Below, piece by piece: positions 1-8,444 of a DNA stretch of 64,000 bases (the stretch's first letter is position 1; every line of letters begins with the position of its first letter). Below the pieces are notes generated by a model. The model saw nothing but the letters and a program-made list of their open reading frames with translations, was not told the origin of the DNA and ran no database searches. Both the position numbers and the translations under genes were made by a program. The stretch is from the NCBI RefSeq assembly GCF_051842935.1, contig NZ_JBPXRR010000001.1:1860001-1924000 (forward strand). Reading direction: 5' to 3'. Source of the DNA: Pseudalkalibacillus sp051842935 (lineage in GTDB: Bacteria; Bacillota; Bacilli; Bacillales; Fictibacillaceae).

Positions 1-377
1 AGACTGATTTCATCATCTGCAGAAAGCAAGTCAACCCGTCCGATCTCTTTCAGATACATTCTGACCGGGTCATTGATCTTTACTCCAGGAGGTACACTTA
101 AGTCGTTTAAGTCAAACTCGTCTTCCCCACTTTTGACAACCGTTTGAATATTCGGGTCATCGCCTTCCTCTTCATCGACGATTTCAACCCCTTGATCACC
201 CAAATACTCATAGAATACATCCATTTGTTCAGAATCCTGTTCAAATGGAGCAAGCTTATTGGTTATTTCGTTATAAGTGAGAACTCCTCTTTTCTTACCG
301 AGTTCAACTAATTGTTCTTTTACTTGATCGATGGTCAATTCACCTTCCGCTTCCTGGCGATTAGGTTTCTCAGCCAT
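1..377 (-). CDS. rpoD: RNA polymerase primary sigma factor RpoD (SigA), N-terminal part
   Basis: The gene enters from the left window edge; only about the first 125 residues are present. The product is the housekeeping sigma factor that directs RNA polymerase to -35/-10 promoters. The visible part holds the acidic N-terminal region 1.1 (residues about 1-85) and the beginning of region 1.2, recognisable by the motif NDPVRMYLKEIG. The ATG at 375-377 follows a GGAGGGGAT ribosome binding site. It lies 32 bp downstream of dnaG on the same strand, the classical yqxD-dnaG-rpoD macromolecular synthesis operon of Bacillus. Nothing looks odd in the visible part. Identification is firm. Confidence 0.96.
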   Translation of the reverse strand, partial: MAEKPNRQEAEGELTIDQVKEQLVELGKKRGVLTYNEITNKLAPFEQDSEQMDVFYEYLGDQGVEIVDEEEGDDPNIQTVVKSGEDEFDLNDLSVPPGVKINDPVRMYLKEIGRVDLLSADDEIS

Positions 378-409
378 ACGATCCCCTCCTTCCATACTTC
401 TAACTTCTG

Positions 410-2224
410 TTACTGACTTTTTAACGCTTTTTTCAATTCCACGATTTCCATCGCGATCCGTGCAGCTTCAACCATATTCTGTTCGCGTTCTGCACGCTTT
501 TTGTCTTTCTCTCTTTCTTGTATCTGTAGCAATTTGGGATATTTCTTCACTTGCTTTACATAATCGTAAAGTTCCTGGTCGGATATATCCTCATTGATTG
601 TAAGCATTGCCAATTCTGTGACGACCTGCTTCAATCGTTGGTCATCAACTCTTTCTAGGAACAGACTGATATCAGGTGTATGGCCTTCTGCATAATAGGC
701 ATATAGATAAGCAGCAATCGCGCTGTATTCATCGATATTGAATGCCCCGCCAAGGAGTTCTTCCACCTTTTCTGCAATACTCACATCTTTTAACATATGA
801 GCCAGTAGTATTCGCTCCGCGTTGTGGAATGCAGGTAGAAGGCGTGAAGATTGACCGATATATTTCTTACGGTTATTCTCCCTATTTCGACCATCATTAT
901 CCTTTTTCCTCTTCTGAGATACAAAAGCCTGATATTGTTGCTGTTTCAAAGCATCCAAAGAGAGATTGAACTCTTCCGCAAGCTGTCTTAAATAGTGATC
1001 CCTTTCAACAGCTTTCGGGAGTTTTGCAATTTCATGTAGTATCTCTTCGATATAGCGCATCCGTTCTCCTTCATCTTGGAGATTTTTTCCTCTGCGCAAG
1101 AATTGCATTTTAAATGCCATGACCGTCAAACTTGCCCCTATTACATCCTGCTTAAAGCGATCACCGCCGTAATTCTGGATATAGTCATCAGGGTCCATGC
1201 CAGGTGGCATTTGGGCGATACGTACATTGCAATTCACACTTTCTATGAGTTCCGTCGCTCGGAACGCTGCATTGATCCCAGCCTGATCGGAGTCATAACA
1301 GATGACGACTGTGGTGACATTCCGGCTCAGAAGCCGTGCCTGATCTTGTGTCAGGGATGTTCCTAATGTCGCCACACCATTTGTTATACCCGCTTTCCAA
1401 GCTGCTATCACATCGACATAACCTTCAAAGAGTATGACTTTATCCTCTTTTCTCATTTCAGGTCTTGCGAGATGATAAGCATAGAGAGATTTACTCTTAT
1501 AGAAAATTTTCGTTTCGGGACTGTTCAGGTATTTCGGTTCACCGTCACCTAGAATACGTCCACCGAAAGCGATGTTTTTCCCCTGGGAATCCCAGATCGG
1601 AAACATGACACGATTTCGGAAGCGGTCGAAGAATTTTCCATCGAACTCCCTTTTTGCGAGAACTCCGGCTCCTGCCATCGTATCTAACGAATAGTTCCGC
1701 TTTTGTAAAAAGGCTGTGGCGAACTCCCAGGAGTCCGGTGCATAACCGATTTGGAAGTGTTCGATCATTTCATCTGTAAATCCACGATTATGCAAGTACT
1801 CTTTTGCTTTTTGCCCATATTCCGTGTTTGTTAAACAATGATGATACAATCTGGTTAACAAACCGTGTCCTTCTTTCATGATCTCCTTCTCTTTGGAAGC
1901 TTGATCATTTTGAGGAGAGGACGGCAGCTGGGGTAGTTCAACGTTCGTGCGCTCTGCGAGGTTCTTTACAGCTTCAATGAATGTGAACCCCTCGACCTCC
2001 ATCAGGAAGGAAAAGACGTTACCGCCTTTACCGCATCCGAAACAACGAAAGATTTGTTTTTCTGCTGAGACAGAAAAGGATGGCGTATTTTCATTATGGA
2101 AAGGACATAGCCCAAAATAGTTTCGTCCTTGTTTTTTCAGTTGGACATATTCACCGACAATTTCGAGGATGTCATTCGACTTTTGGATACGTTCAATCGT
2201 TTCTTCAGGAATACGAGCTCCCAT
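410..2224 (-). CDS. dnaG: DNA primase DnaG
   Basis: DnaG makes the RNA primers for leading- and lagging-strand DNA synthesis and works with the replicative helicase. The 604 residues match the family length. In order: a CHC2 zinc-binding domain with C40, H43, C61 and C64; the primase catalytic core; a Toprim domain with EGYVD at 267-271 and the metal-binding DSD at 311-313; and a C-terminal helicase-binding domain after a charged linker near residue 450. The ATG start follows GGTGAT. It sits between yqxD and rpoD in the same direction with short gaps, so it is probably co-transcribed with both. Confidence 0.97.
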   Translation of the reverse strand: MGARIPEETIERIQKSNDILEIVGEYVQLKKQGRNYFGLCPFHNENTPSFSVSAEKQIFRCFGCGKGGNVFSFLMEVEGFTFIEAVKNLAERTNVELPQLPSSPQNDQASKEKEIMKEGHGLLTRLYHHCLTNTEYGQKAKEYLHNRGFTDEMIEHFQIGYAPDSWEFATAFLQKRNYSLDTMAGAGVLAKREFDGKFFDRFRNRVMFPIWDSQGKNIAFGGRILGDGEPKYLNSPETKIFYKSKSLYAYHLARPEMRKEDKVILFEGYVDVIAAWKAGITNGVATLGTSLTQDQARLLSRNVTTVVICYDSDQAGINAAFRATELIESVNCNVRIAQMPPGMDPDDYIQNYGGDRFKQDVIGASLTVMAFKMQFLRRGKNLQDEGERMRYIEEILHEIAKLPKAVERDHYLRQLAEEFNLSLDALKQQQYQAFVSQKRKKDNDGRNRENNRKKYIGQSSRLLPAFHNAERILLAHMLKDVSIAEKVEELLGGAFNIDEYSAIAAYLYAYYAEGHTPDISLFLERVDDQRLKQVVTELAMLTINEDISDQELYDYVKQVKKYPKLLQIQEREKDKKRAEREQNMVEAARIAMEIVELKKALKSQ

Positions 2225-2284
2225 ACTATCACCATTCTTTACTGATCGATTCTTCTTTAAAACAGAAAGAGAAGAAGATGAACT

Positions 2285-2746
2285 TTATTCTGCCAAGTCC
2301 GAAAAGATATTTTTGAAGCTTTCACTGAAACGTTCAGCATCCTCTTGTGTGAATCTGGAAGGACCTTTCGTCCGATGTCCAGATCTTCTCAGTTTGCTTG
2401 AGTAATAGCGGGATTGTAACAATGAAGGCATTTCTTCGTCTGTGAAACGTTTCCCTCTCGGTGATATGACATACACACCTTTTGAAACAAGAAGACTTGC
2501 TAAACCATGATCCTGGGTAATGACAACATTCCCTTCTATCGAATGGTTGACGATATACATATCAACCGCTTCAGGTTCAGAATCAACAAGAATCCACTCT
2601 GCATTTCGGTATTGATCTGTGGCATGACTGTATGAGGCAATAAAAAAAACCTTGTACTCATAGAAATTCGAGATTTCAAGGATTGCCTTCTTTATTTGAT
2701 TCGGACATGCATCTGCATCAACCAACACATTTCGAGTTTTCTTCAT
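2285..2746 (-). CDS. yqxD: YaiI/YqxD family (UPF0178, DUF188) protein
   Basis: A 153-residue cytosolic protein of the widespread YaiI/YqxD family, whose biochemical role is not established; the fold is thought to resemble PIN nucleases. The family signature VDADACP lies at residues 9-15, followed by conserved blocks such as VITQDHGLA and the C-terminal RRSGHRTKGPSRF. It is the first gene upstream of dnaG and rpoD, the same position as in B. subtilis, and probably belongs to that operon. The ribosome binding site is weak; an ATG at 2746 gives the expected N-terminus. Family assignment is sure, function is not. Confidence 0.9.
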   Translation of the reverse strand: MKKTRNVLVDADACPNQIKKAILEISNFYEYKVFFIASYSHATDQYRNAEWILVDSEPEAVDMYIVNHSIEGNVVITQDHGLASLLVSKGVYVISPRGKRFTDEEMPSLLQSRYYSSKLRRSGHRTKGPSRFTQEDAERFSESFKNIFSDLAE

Positions 2747-2821
2747 GTACTTGTATTTCTACATCCTCTCATCGATTCCTGCCAATTTATCAATGTTTTA
2801 TATTTCAGAATATTGTCGAAT

Positions 2822-2850
2822 AGTTATCCATAGTATACCCACAATGTCAA
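2822..2850 (-). promoter_or_regulatory. Candidate sigma-A promoter for yqxD-dnaG-rpoD
   Basis: On the minus strand a perfect -35 TTGACA (2845-2850) is followed after 17 bp by ATAACT (2822-2827), a poor -10. It lies about 75 bp upstream of yqxD. The good -35 and the spacing support it; the weak -10 does not. A TATACT overlaps the spacer. Confidence 0.4.
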
Positions 2851-3159
2851 GATTAATAACTTGACTGTGGAAATGCACACACAATAGAGTATTATAACGT
2901 ATTTTTGTAGAATTGACTATTAAAAAGTATTGGCTGTCTTTGTATATTTCGACAAAAATCGGGAGTTTCCTTCTGTGATGTGAATATTTTTATAGAGGAT
3001 GAAGCTTTGTACAATTTGAAAGATCCAAATTGCTGTCTGGCAGCGGATAAGTGATGTGCATCTTTCTTGCGTCCTTCATTTTCGTTTTCAAGAACGCACA
3101 AACTCTCTTAACGACCTTCATATTACTATTTTCGCGTTATTGGGTACTCAAAGATCCGC
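2851..3159. other. Intergenic stretch without a supported gene
   Basis: The first part of the roughly 750-bp gap between yqxD and ppdR. It is AT-rich. One open frame of 69 codons on the minus strand (2892-3101) has no convincing ribosome binding site or family resemblance, and I do not call it. The rest of the gap is filled by the 52-bp repeat array and the ppdR terminator. Confidence 0.6.
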
Positions 3160-3351
3160 TTTCTATCCCTCATTTTGTGATTATCGCATTTTGGAGGACA
3201 GAATAGCCCTCTTTCTATCCCTCATTTCGCCATCTTCACATTTTCAAGGACAGAATGGACCTCTTTCTATCCCTCATTTTCCGATTCTCACATTTTGGAG
3301 GACAGAATAGCCCTCTTTCTATCCCTCATTTCGCGATCTTCTCATTTATGA
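3160..3351. repeat. Tandem array of 52-bp repeats, copy set 1
   Basis: The string TTTCTATCCCTCATT begins at 3160, 3212, 3264 and 3316, an exact period of 52 bp. Between the copies lies a second conserved block, TTTGGAGGACAGAATAG. GGACAGAA can pair with the next TTTCTATCC with one mismatch, so each unit can form a small hairpin. The units have diverged by substitutions but not in length. The same repeat family recurs at 21391-21581 with the same period. No reading frame runs through the array. Confidence 0.85.
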
Positions 3352-3433
3352 GGACACAAAGAACACATCTATCACCCAGATCTAAGAGATTCCATCCAAT
3401 CTATTTAATAAATTCGTATGATTAAAAGGAAAA

Positions 3434-3468
3434 GAAGGGGCTGACAGATTTTTTGTGTCAACCCCTTC
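3434..3468 (-). terminator. Rho-independent terminator after ppdR
   Basis: Stem GAAGGGGTTGACA pairs with TGTCAGCCCCTTC (one G-T pair) around a short A-rich loop, followed on the minus strand by TTTTCCTTTT. It begins about 25 bp past the ppdR stop codon. Confidence 0.8.
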
Positions 3469-3494
3469 AACTTATGTGCAGGTTCTCGCCTTTA

Positions 3495-4313
3495 TTACAT
3501 CTTCTTTTTATGGATGTTCAAAATGTAGTTGGCTGTTTCTTCGACGGCTTTGTTGGAGACATCGACGACTTTACAATCAAGCTTATCGATGACTTTATCG
3601 AAGTATTCCAGCTCTTCTTTAATACGATCCATGTTGGCATAGTTCGCATGGTCATCCAACCCGAGTGCTTTCAATCGTTCCCGGCGGATGTCGTTCAACT
3701 TCTCCGGACTGATTCGAAGTCCGTAGCACTTGGACTTAGACACTTGATACAATTCCTCAGGCGGTTCTACCTCAGGAACGATCGGCACATTCGCCACCTT
3801 CAAGCGCTTCAAAGCCAAGTACTGGGAGAGAGGTGTCTTGGACGTTCTCGAAACTCCTACGAGTATGATATCCGCTTTCAAAATGCCTCTTGGATCGCGG
3901 CCATCATCATATTTTACCGCAAATTCGATGGCCTCCACTTTTCGGAAATACTCTTCATCCAGCTTATGGACGAGCCCTGGTTCATTGCGAGGTCCCTCTT
4001 CAAAGACAGAAGCCATCTGATGGATCATTGGTCCGACGATATCAACCGCAGGGACCCCTTCCTCAGCTGCCTTTTCAACCAAGTATTCTTTGATTTCAGG
4101 TACGACTAATGTATATCCTATGATCGCATGATGATCTTTTGCTAAAGAGACCACTTCATTGATGGTTTGTTTGTCTTCCACATAAGGAACACGTCTGATT
4201 TCGATATTTGTAGATTTGAATTGGCTTGCAGCCGCTTTGACTACGAGTTCAGCCGTTTCACCGACAGAATCCGATACGACATAGACGACTGGGCGTTTTA
4301 CTGTATCTGCCAT
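3495..4313 (-). CDS. Pyruvate, phosphate dikinase regulatory protein (DUF299)
   Basis: The 272-residue product belongs to the bifunctional kinase/pyrophosphorylase family that switches pyruvate, phosphate dikinase on and off by ADP-dependent phosphorylation and phosphate-dependent dephosphorylation of an active-site threonine. The nucleotide-binding loop GVSRTSKT lies at residues 153-160, and the N-terminal VYVVSDSVGETAE is characteristic. I chose the ATG at 4313 because AAGGAGG stands seven bases before it; a longer frame has no binding site. It is 38 bp downstream of ccpN in the same direction, the B. subtilis yqfL position, where CcpN regulates gluconeogenesis. Whether PPDK itself is present cannot be seen here. 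Confidence 0.92.
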   Translation of the reverse strand: MADTVKRPVVYVVSDSVGETAELVVKAAASQFKSTNIEIRRVPYVEDKQTINEVVSLAKDHHAIIGYTLVVPEIKEYLVEKAAEEGVPAVDIVGPMIHQMASVFEEGPRNEPGLVHKLDEEYFRKVEAIEFAVKYDDGRDPRGILKADIILVGVSRTSKTPLSQYLALKRLKVANVPIVPEVEPPEELYQVSKSKCYGLRISPEKLNDIRRERLKALGLDDHANYANMDRIKEELEYFDKVIDKLDCKVVDVSNKAVEETANYILNIHKKKM

Positions 4314-4351
4314 AGGTACCTCCTTACTGCGATTTGTCGTGCACATTCACG

Positions 4352-4999
4352 TTAAATGATTGCGTCTCCAGAAAAGTCCACCAACGCTTTCGTAATATTC
4401 GTTTTCGTAATGCGTCCGATCACTTCAAGGTCAACTTCTTTTTCCGTATCTTTAACGACCGGTACTGCATCGATTTGTTTGTCGATCAGCTTTTCCGCTA
4501 CATCAATCAAAAAGTCATCTTTCGTACAAACCGTTATATTCGGCATCCTAGTCATGATGATGGTGACAGGAATGGAATTGAGGTCTTGATTTCCCATGCT
4601 TGCTCGTAATAAATCTTTCCGTGATAAAACGCCTGCAAGTTTCGCTTCCTTATTCACCACAAACAACGTTCCGACATCTTCAAGGAACATCGTGCATATC
4701 GCATCATAGACCGTTGAAGATTCTTGTACGACGACAGGTAAAGATAAATAATCTTTCACTTTGATTTGACGAATCTTTTCTGTAAGTAACTGTGCACTGG
4801 TTTTGCCTGTATAAAAATAACCGACACGAGGACGTGCGTCCAGGTAGCCTGCCATCGTCAGGATGGCGAGGTCAGGTCTGAGCGTCGCTCTTGTTAGATC
4901 TAATTGCTCAGCGATCTGTTCACCGGTGATCGGTCCAAAGTCTTTGACGATCTCGACGATTCTTTCTTGCCTATTATTCAGTTCTATTGGGAACACCAC
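4352..4999 (-). CDS. ccpN: Transcriptional repressor CcpN (HTH plus CBS pair)
   Basis: CcpN represses gluconeogenic genes (gapB and pckA in B. subtilis) when glycolytic substrates are present. The 215 residues contain an N-terminal winged helix (about 8-60, with GEQIAEQLDLTRATLRPDLAILTMAGYLDARPRVGYFY) written here in two blocks: GEQIAEQLDLTRATLRPDL and GYLDARPRVGYFY. Two CBS domains follow at about 85-135 and 150-205, the adenine-nucleotide sensing part. The start is uncertain: two consecutive GTG codons overlap an AAGGTGGTG sequence, so the binding site is either unusually close or the start is a few codons further in. It heads a two-gene unit with the PPDK regulator. Confidence 0.9.
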   Translation of the reverse strand: MVFPIELNNRQERIVEIVKDFGPITGEQIAEQLDLTRATLRPDLAILTMAGYLDARPRVGYFYTGKTSAQLLTEKIRQIKVKDYLSLPVVVQESSTVYDAICTMFLEDVGTLFVVNKEAKLAGVLSRKDLLRASMGNQDLNSIPVTIIMTRMPNITVCTKDDFLIDVAEKLIDKQIDAVPVVKDTEKEVDLEVIGRITKTNITKALVDFSGDAII

Positions 5000-5120
5000 C
5001 TTACTGCCCTATATGCTATACTCTTTAGAAATCATTATATCCTATTTCCATGTAACATAGGAAGTATAATCGATTAATTGTGCCATAATGATCCAATTGT
5101 ACAGCATATTGAAGAAAGAA

Positions 5121-5148
5121 AACGAAGACCTCACTTCAGGTCTTCGTT
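5121..5148 (-). terminator. Rho-independent terminator after glyS
   Basis: An eleven-base perfect stem (AACGAAGACCT / AGGTCTTCGTT) with a six-base loop and a T-rich tract on the minus strand, 28 bp past the glyS stop. It separates glyQS from ccpN. Confidence 0.85.
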
Positions 5149-5175
5149 TACATTTTCATTTTACCATGGAGCTCA

Positions 5176-7257
5176 TTAAAACACTAATTGATTGAAGTCC
5201 GCAAAGGCATGAATGACGTGCGCCAATTTTTTCATTTGAGTTTGACGGTTCACCCGTAATTTTTCGTCCTCTGCATTGACCATCGTGTTGTCGAAGTAGC
5301 GGTCGATGACTTCCGGCAATTCACTCAGCTTTTCGTAAAAGACGATGACATCTTCAAGCTGATGGACGGATTCTCTTGCTTGATCCGCTTCTACATACCT
5401 TTCAAATAGTGCTTGTTCCTCTTCATTTTCAAATAGACTCGGATCAATTTCCGCTTCCGGCTCTGAGAGATTTTTTGAGATGTTCAGAACCCTCGACAAT
5501 GAATCGTTCATCTCTTTGAAGTTGTCTTCCTTCAACGAGGAAGCGAGTATTTCTGATTTTCTCAACAATAGATCCACTCTTCCGATTTCACCAGTCAGAA
5601 TCGCATCAATGACGTCATAGCGTACGCCTTGGTCCTGCAAAATCGTCTTCATTCGGATGTTGAAGAATTCGATCAGTTGTCCGTAAACCGCACTACGGTC
5701 ATTTTTCAACAAACCGCGCTGTTCGTATTCATCCAACACAGCGTTCAACAGTTCTTCCAACGTGACTGGCCAGCCCTTTTGCAAGAGGATTTGCAGTACC
5801 CCTGCAGCTTGTCTTCTCAAGGCATATGGGTCTTGTGAACCTGTCGGAATGATGCCAATACCGAAGCATCCGACAATCGTATCCAACTTGTCAGAAACAC
5901 TCAATACAGAACCTACAACGGTCCCCGGAAGCACGTCTCCTGAGAAACGAGGCTGATAATGTTCATTGATGGCTGCTGCAATCAGTTCTTCCTCACCAAA
6001 AAGCTTCGCATATTTTTCTCCCATCACACCTTGAAGTTCAGGGAATTCATATACCATCTGGGTCACCAGGTCGAACTTCGAAATGGCCGCAGCTCTCTGG
6101 ATCGCATTTTTCGAATCCGCATCTAGCTGTAGGAGCTCACTTGATCGCTCAGCATGCGCTTGAATCCTTTCAACCTTGTTGGCTACGGTTCCTAACTCTT
6201 CATGGAACACGATCGCTTCTAGGCGCGCGAGGAAGTCATCAATCGACTTTTTCTTATCTTCATTGTAGAAGAATTGAGCATCCTTCAGACGTGCTCGCAA
6301 TACTTTTTCATTACCCTTTGCCACATTTTGCAGGTGAGCATGATCACCGTTTCGAATAGCAACGAAATGAGGCTGTAATTCACCTTCTTGATTCTGGACA
6401 GGGAAATAGCGTTGATGCTCACGCATTGATTTAATCAACACTTCAGAAGGCAGCTCCAAAAACTCTTCGTCAAAATTACCGTATAAAGCGGTTGGATATT
6501 CGACGAGATTGTTGACCTCTTCTAATAAGCCTTCATCAATCGGAATGATCCATCCTTCATCTTCCTGGAGGTTTTCCAATTGATTCTGGATTGCATCCTT
6601 CCGTTCCTTCGAATCTGCGATGACAAATTGTCCAAGAAGTTCCGTCGGATATTGTTCTGGCGTTTCAATCTGGATTTCTTCTCCGAGGAATCGGTGACCG
6701 TAAGTCGTCCGGTCAGCCTGTACATCTGCAACTTCGAGTTGAGGCACTTCGCTTCCATACAAGAATAGGATCCATTTGATCGGACGGACGAATTTGAATT
6801 CCTTATCGCTCCATCGCATGTTTTTAGGAAAATGAAGGCTTTGGATGACTTGATCCAACTGATGAAGAAGATCCATCGTCGCAACACCGGAAGTATGCTT
6901 ATTCGCAAACACATATTCTGTATTTTTGACTTCTTTAAAGAAAAGATCCTGAGGATCTACCCCTTGACCTCTCGCAAAGCCGAGCGCAGCCTTTGACCAA
7001 TTGCCTTCCTCATCCAACGCGATTTTCTTTGCCGGTCCTCTTAATTCTTCCTGTTGATCCTCTTGCTGCTCGGCAACGTCAGTCACTTTGACTGCTAAAC
7101 GTCGGGGAGTAGAGTAAGGAATCACTTCTCCGAATTGGATACGATTTTCCGTAAACCAACCAGCAATTTTATCGGATAGCTGGTACATCGCATCTGTTAC
7201 GAAGCGGGCGGGCATTTCCTCCAGACCAATCTCTAAAAGTACGTCTCGTTTATTCAT
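5176..7257 (-). CDS. glyS: Glycyl-tRNA synthetase beta subunit
   Basis: The beta subunit of the alpha2-beta2 type glycyl-tRNA synthetase; it binds tRNA-Gly and is required for charging together with GlyQ. The 693 residues match the usual length (about 680-700). The N-terminus (LLEIGLEEMPARFV) and the blocks MRWSDKEFKFVRPIKW and LPSEVLIKSMREHQRYFPVQ are typical, and a DALR-like anticodon-binding region forms the C-terminus. The start codon overlaps the end of glyQ by eight bases, so the two are translationally coupled. Expression should be controlled by the T-box upstream of glyQ. Confidence 0.97.
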   Translation of the reverse strand: MNKRDVLLEIGLEEMPARFVTDAMYQLSDKIAGWFTENRIQFGEVIPYSTPRRLAVKVTDVAEQQEDQQEELRGPAKKIALDEEGNWSKAALGFARGQGVDPQDLFFKEVKNTEYVFANKHTSGVATMDLLHQLDQVIQSLHFPKNMRWSDKEFKFVRPIKWILFLYGSEVPQLEVADVQADRTTYGHRFLGEEIQIETPEQYPTELLGQFVIADSKERKDAIQNQLENLQEDEGWIIPIDEGLLEEVNNLVEYPTALYGNFDEEFLELPSEVLIKSMREHQRYFPVQNQEGELQPHFVAIRNGDHAHLQNVAKGNEKVLRARLKDAQFFYNEDKKKSIDDFLARLEAIVFHEELGTVANKVERIQAHAERSSELLQLDADSKNAIQRAAAISKFDLVTQMVYEFPELQGVMGEKYAKLFGEEELIAAAINEHYQPRFSGDVLPGTVVGSVLSVSDKLDTIVGCFGIGIIPTGSQDPYALRRQAAGVLQILLQKGWPVTLEELLNAVLDEYEQRGLLKNDRSAVYGQLIEFFNIRMKTILQDQGVRYDVIDAILTGEIGRVDLLLRKSEILASSLKEDNFKEMNDSLSRVLNISKNLSEPEAEIDPSLFENEEEQALFERYVEADQARESVHQLEDVIVFYEKLSELPEVIDRYFDNTMVNAEDEKLRVNRQTQMKKLAHVIHAFADFNQLVF

Positions 7258-8134
7258 CTTCCTTCGCCCCCTTTAACATTGGAAATCCTAGCTGTTCACG
7301 TTGCTCGTAATACGCTTTCGCACATTTTCTCGCAAGCTTTCTGACGCGACCGATGTAACCGGTACGTTCCGTAACGGAAATGGCACCTTTTGCGTCCAAT
7401 TGGTTGAACGTATGGGAGCATTTCAGTACATAGTCATATCCAGGGAAAACCAACTGCTCATCGATTGCACGCTCTGCTTCTTTTTCATAAATGTTGAAAA
7501 GATTAAAGAGCATCTCATTATCGGACACTTCAAACGTATACTTCGAGTGTTCGAATTCCGGTTGATAATAAAGGTCATGGTATGTGATGCCAGAGTGCCA
7601 TTCCAGATCGAAGACATTCTCCTTATCCTGTATGTAGGATGCGAGTCTTTCAATTCCGTAAGTGATCTCGACGGAAACCGGCTTCGCATCCAATCCACCG
7701 ACCTGCTGGAAGTAGGTGAACTGTGTGATCTCCATTCCATCCAGCCATACTTCCCAACCTAATCCTGATGCGGACAGTGTTGGTGCTTCCCAGTTGTCCT
7801 CAACAAAACGGATATCATGCTCAAGTGGATCGATACCGATCTCCTTCAAGCTCTCTAGATAAAGCTCCTGGATATTGTCTGGAGAAGGTTTCATCACCAC
7901 CTGGAATTGATGATGTTGATACAAACGGTTTGGGTTTTCTCCGTAACGACCATCCACCGGTCTTCTGGACGGTTCGACATATGCGACATTCCACGGCTCT
8001 GGTCCGATGCTTCGTAAGAACGTCATCGGATTCATCGTTCCGGCTCCTTTTTCAACGTCATAAGCTTGCATGACGAAACAGCCTTGATCAGCCCAATAAC
8101 GTTGTAATGTCAAAATCATGTCTTGTAAATTCAT
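7250..8134 (-). CDS. glyQ: Glycyl-tRNA synthetase alpha subunit
   Basis: The catalytic alpha subunit that forms glycyl-adenylate. 294 residues, the family length. The conserved N-terminus MNLQDMILTLQRYWADQG and the block GAGTMNPMTFLRSIGPEPW mark the class II synthetase core. The ATG at 8134 follows GTGGAGGTG at good spacing and gives the family N-terminus; an in-frame extension to 8179 has no support. It is the first gene of the glyQS operon, 56 bp after the T-box terminator hairpin. Confidence 0.97.
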   Translation of the reverse strand: MNLQDMILTLQRYWADQGCFVMQAYDVEKGAGTMNPMTFLRSIGPEPWNVAYVEPSRRPVDGRYGENPNRLYQHHQFQVVMKPSPDNIQELYLESLKEIGIDPLEHDIRFVEDNWEAPTLSASGLGWEVWLDGMEITQFTYFQQVGGLDAKPVSVEITYGIERLASYIQDKENVFDLEWHSGITYHDLYYQPEFEHSKYTFEVSDNEMLFNLFNIYEKEAERAIDEQLVFPGYDYVLKCSHTFNQLDAKGAISVTERTGYIGRVRKLARKCAKAYYEQREQLGFPMLKGAKEDE

Positions 8135-8189
8135 AACGCACCTCCACGTTTCATTTGTCGTTGTTCTGGTCCAGCTCATAGAACAGAAA

Positions 8190-8406
8190 AAACTCCCGTT
8201 CCTATGTCCAGCCCAGACATAGGGACGAGAGTTACCCGCGGTTCCACCCTATTTGAAGATGATTGTCGTTCATCTTCCACTTTATTGGAATGCTCCAGAG
8301 CGCCATTCCTCACTTCTCAATCCCTGGCTTCCACTTTCCCAGAGTCGCTAACATTGAGGTCAGTAAGTACTCCTCTCTATCTACGCATTTATGTTTACTT
8401 TTTGTT
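8190..8406 (-). promoter_or_regulatory. T-box riboswitch (glycine) controlling glyQS
   Basis: Read on the minus strand, the leader contains all main T-box parts. A stem I distal arm (CTCTGG / CCAGGG) carries the GGGAAAGTGGAAG loop and AGCGA bulge motifs. The antiterminator T-box sequence AGGGTGGAACCGCGGGT lies at about 8235-8251. The terminator hairpin AACTCTCGTCCCTATGTC / GACATAGGAACGGGAGTT with a T tract lies at 8187-8232. A GGC triplet at 8302-8304 after GAAT is my candidate glycine specifier codon; its exact placement is an inference. Uncharged tRNA-Gly would stabilise the antiterminator and allow glyQS transcription. Confidence 0.93.
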
Positions 8407-8412
8407 GAAAGT

Positions 8413-8441
8413 ATCATAATGTTTTTCAACCCATTTGTCAA
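8413..8441 (-). promoter_or_regulatory. Sigma-A promoter of the T-box/glyQS transcript
   Basis: Perfect -35 TTGACA (8436-8441), 17-bp spacer, -10 TATGAT (8413-8418). It sits between the recO stop codon and the T-box leader, so glyQS has its own promoter downstream of recO. Confidence 0.85.
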
Positions 8442-8444
8442 CCT

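Noticed and set aside
2823..2831. Single DnaA-like box TTATCCATA upstream of yqxD
   Set aside because: One imperfect box without neighbours is expected by chance in AT-rich intergenic DNA.
2892..3101. 69-codon minus-strand frame in the yqxD-ppdR gap
   Set aside because: No convincing ribosome binding site, promoter, terminator or family resemblance; an open frame of this size is expected by chance.
3160..3351. CRISPR array as an explanation of the 52-bp repeats
   Set aside because: Conserved blocks occur on both sides of the unit, so there are no unique spacers; units are diverged tandem copies.
3453..4109. 218-codon plus-strand frame opposite ppdR
   Set aside because: Shadow of the PPDK regulator gene; no binding site and no family resemblance.
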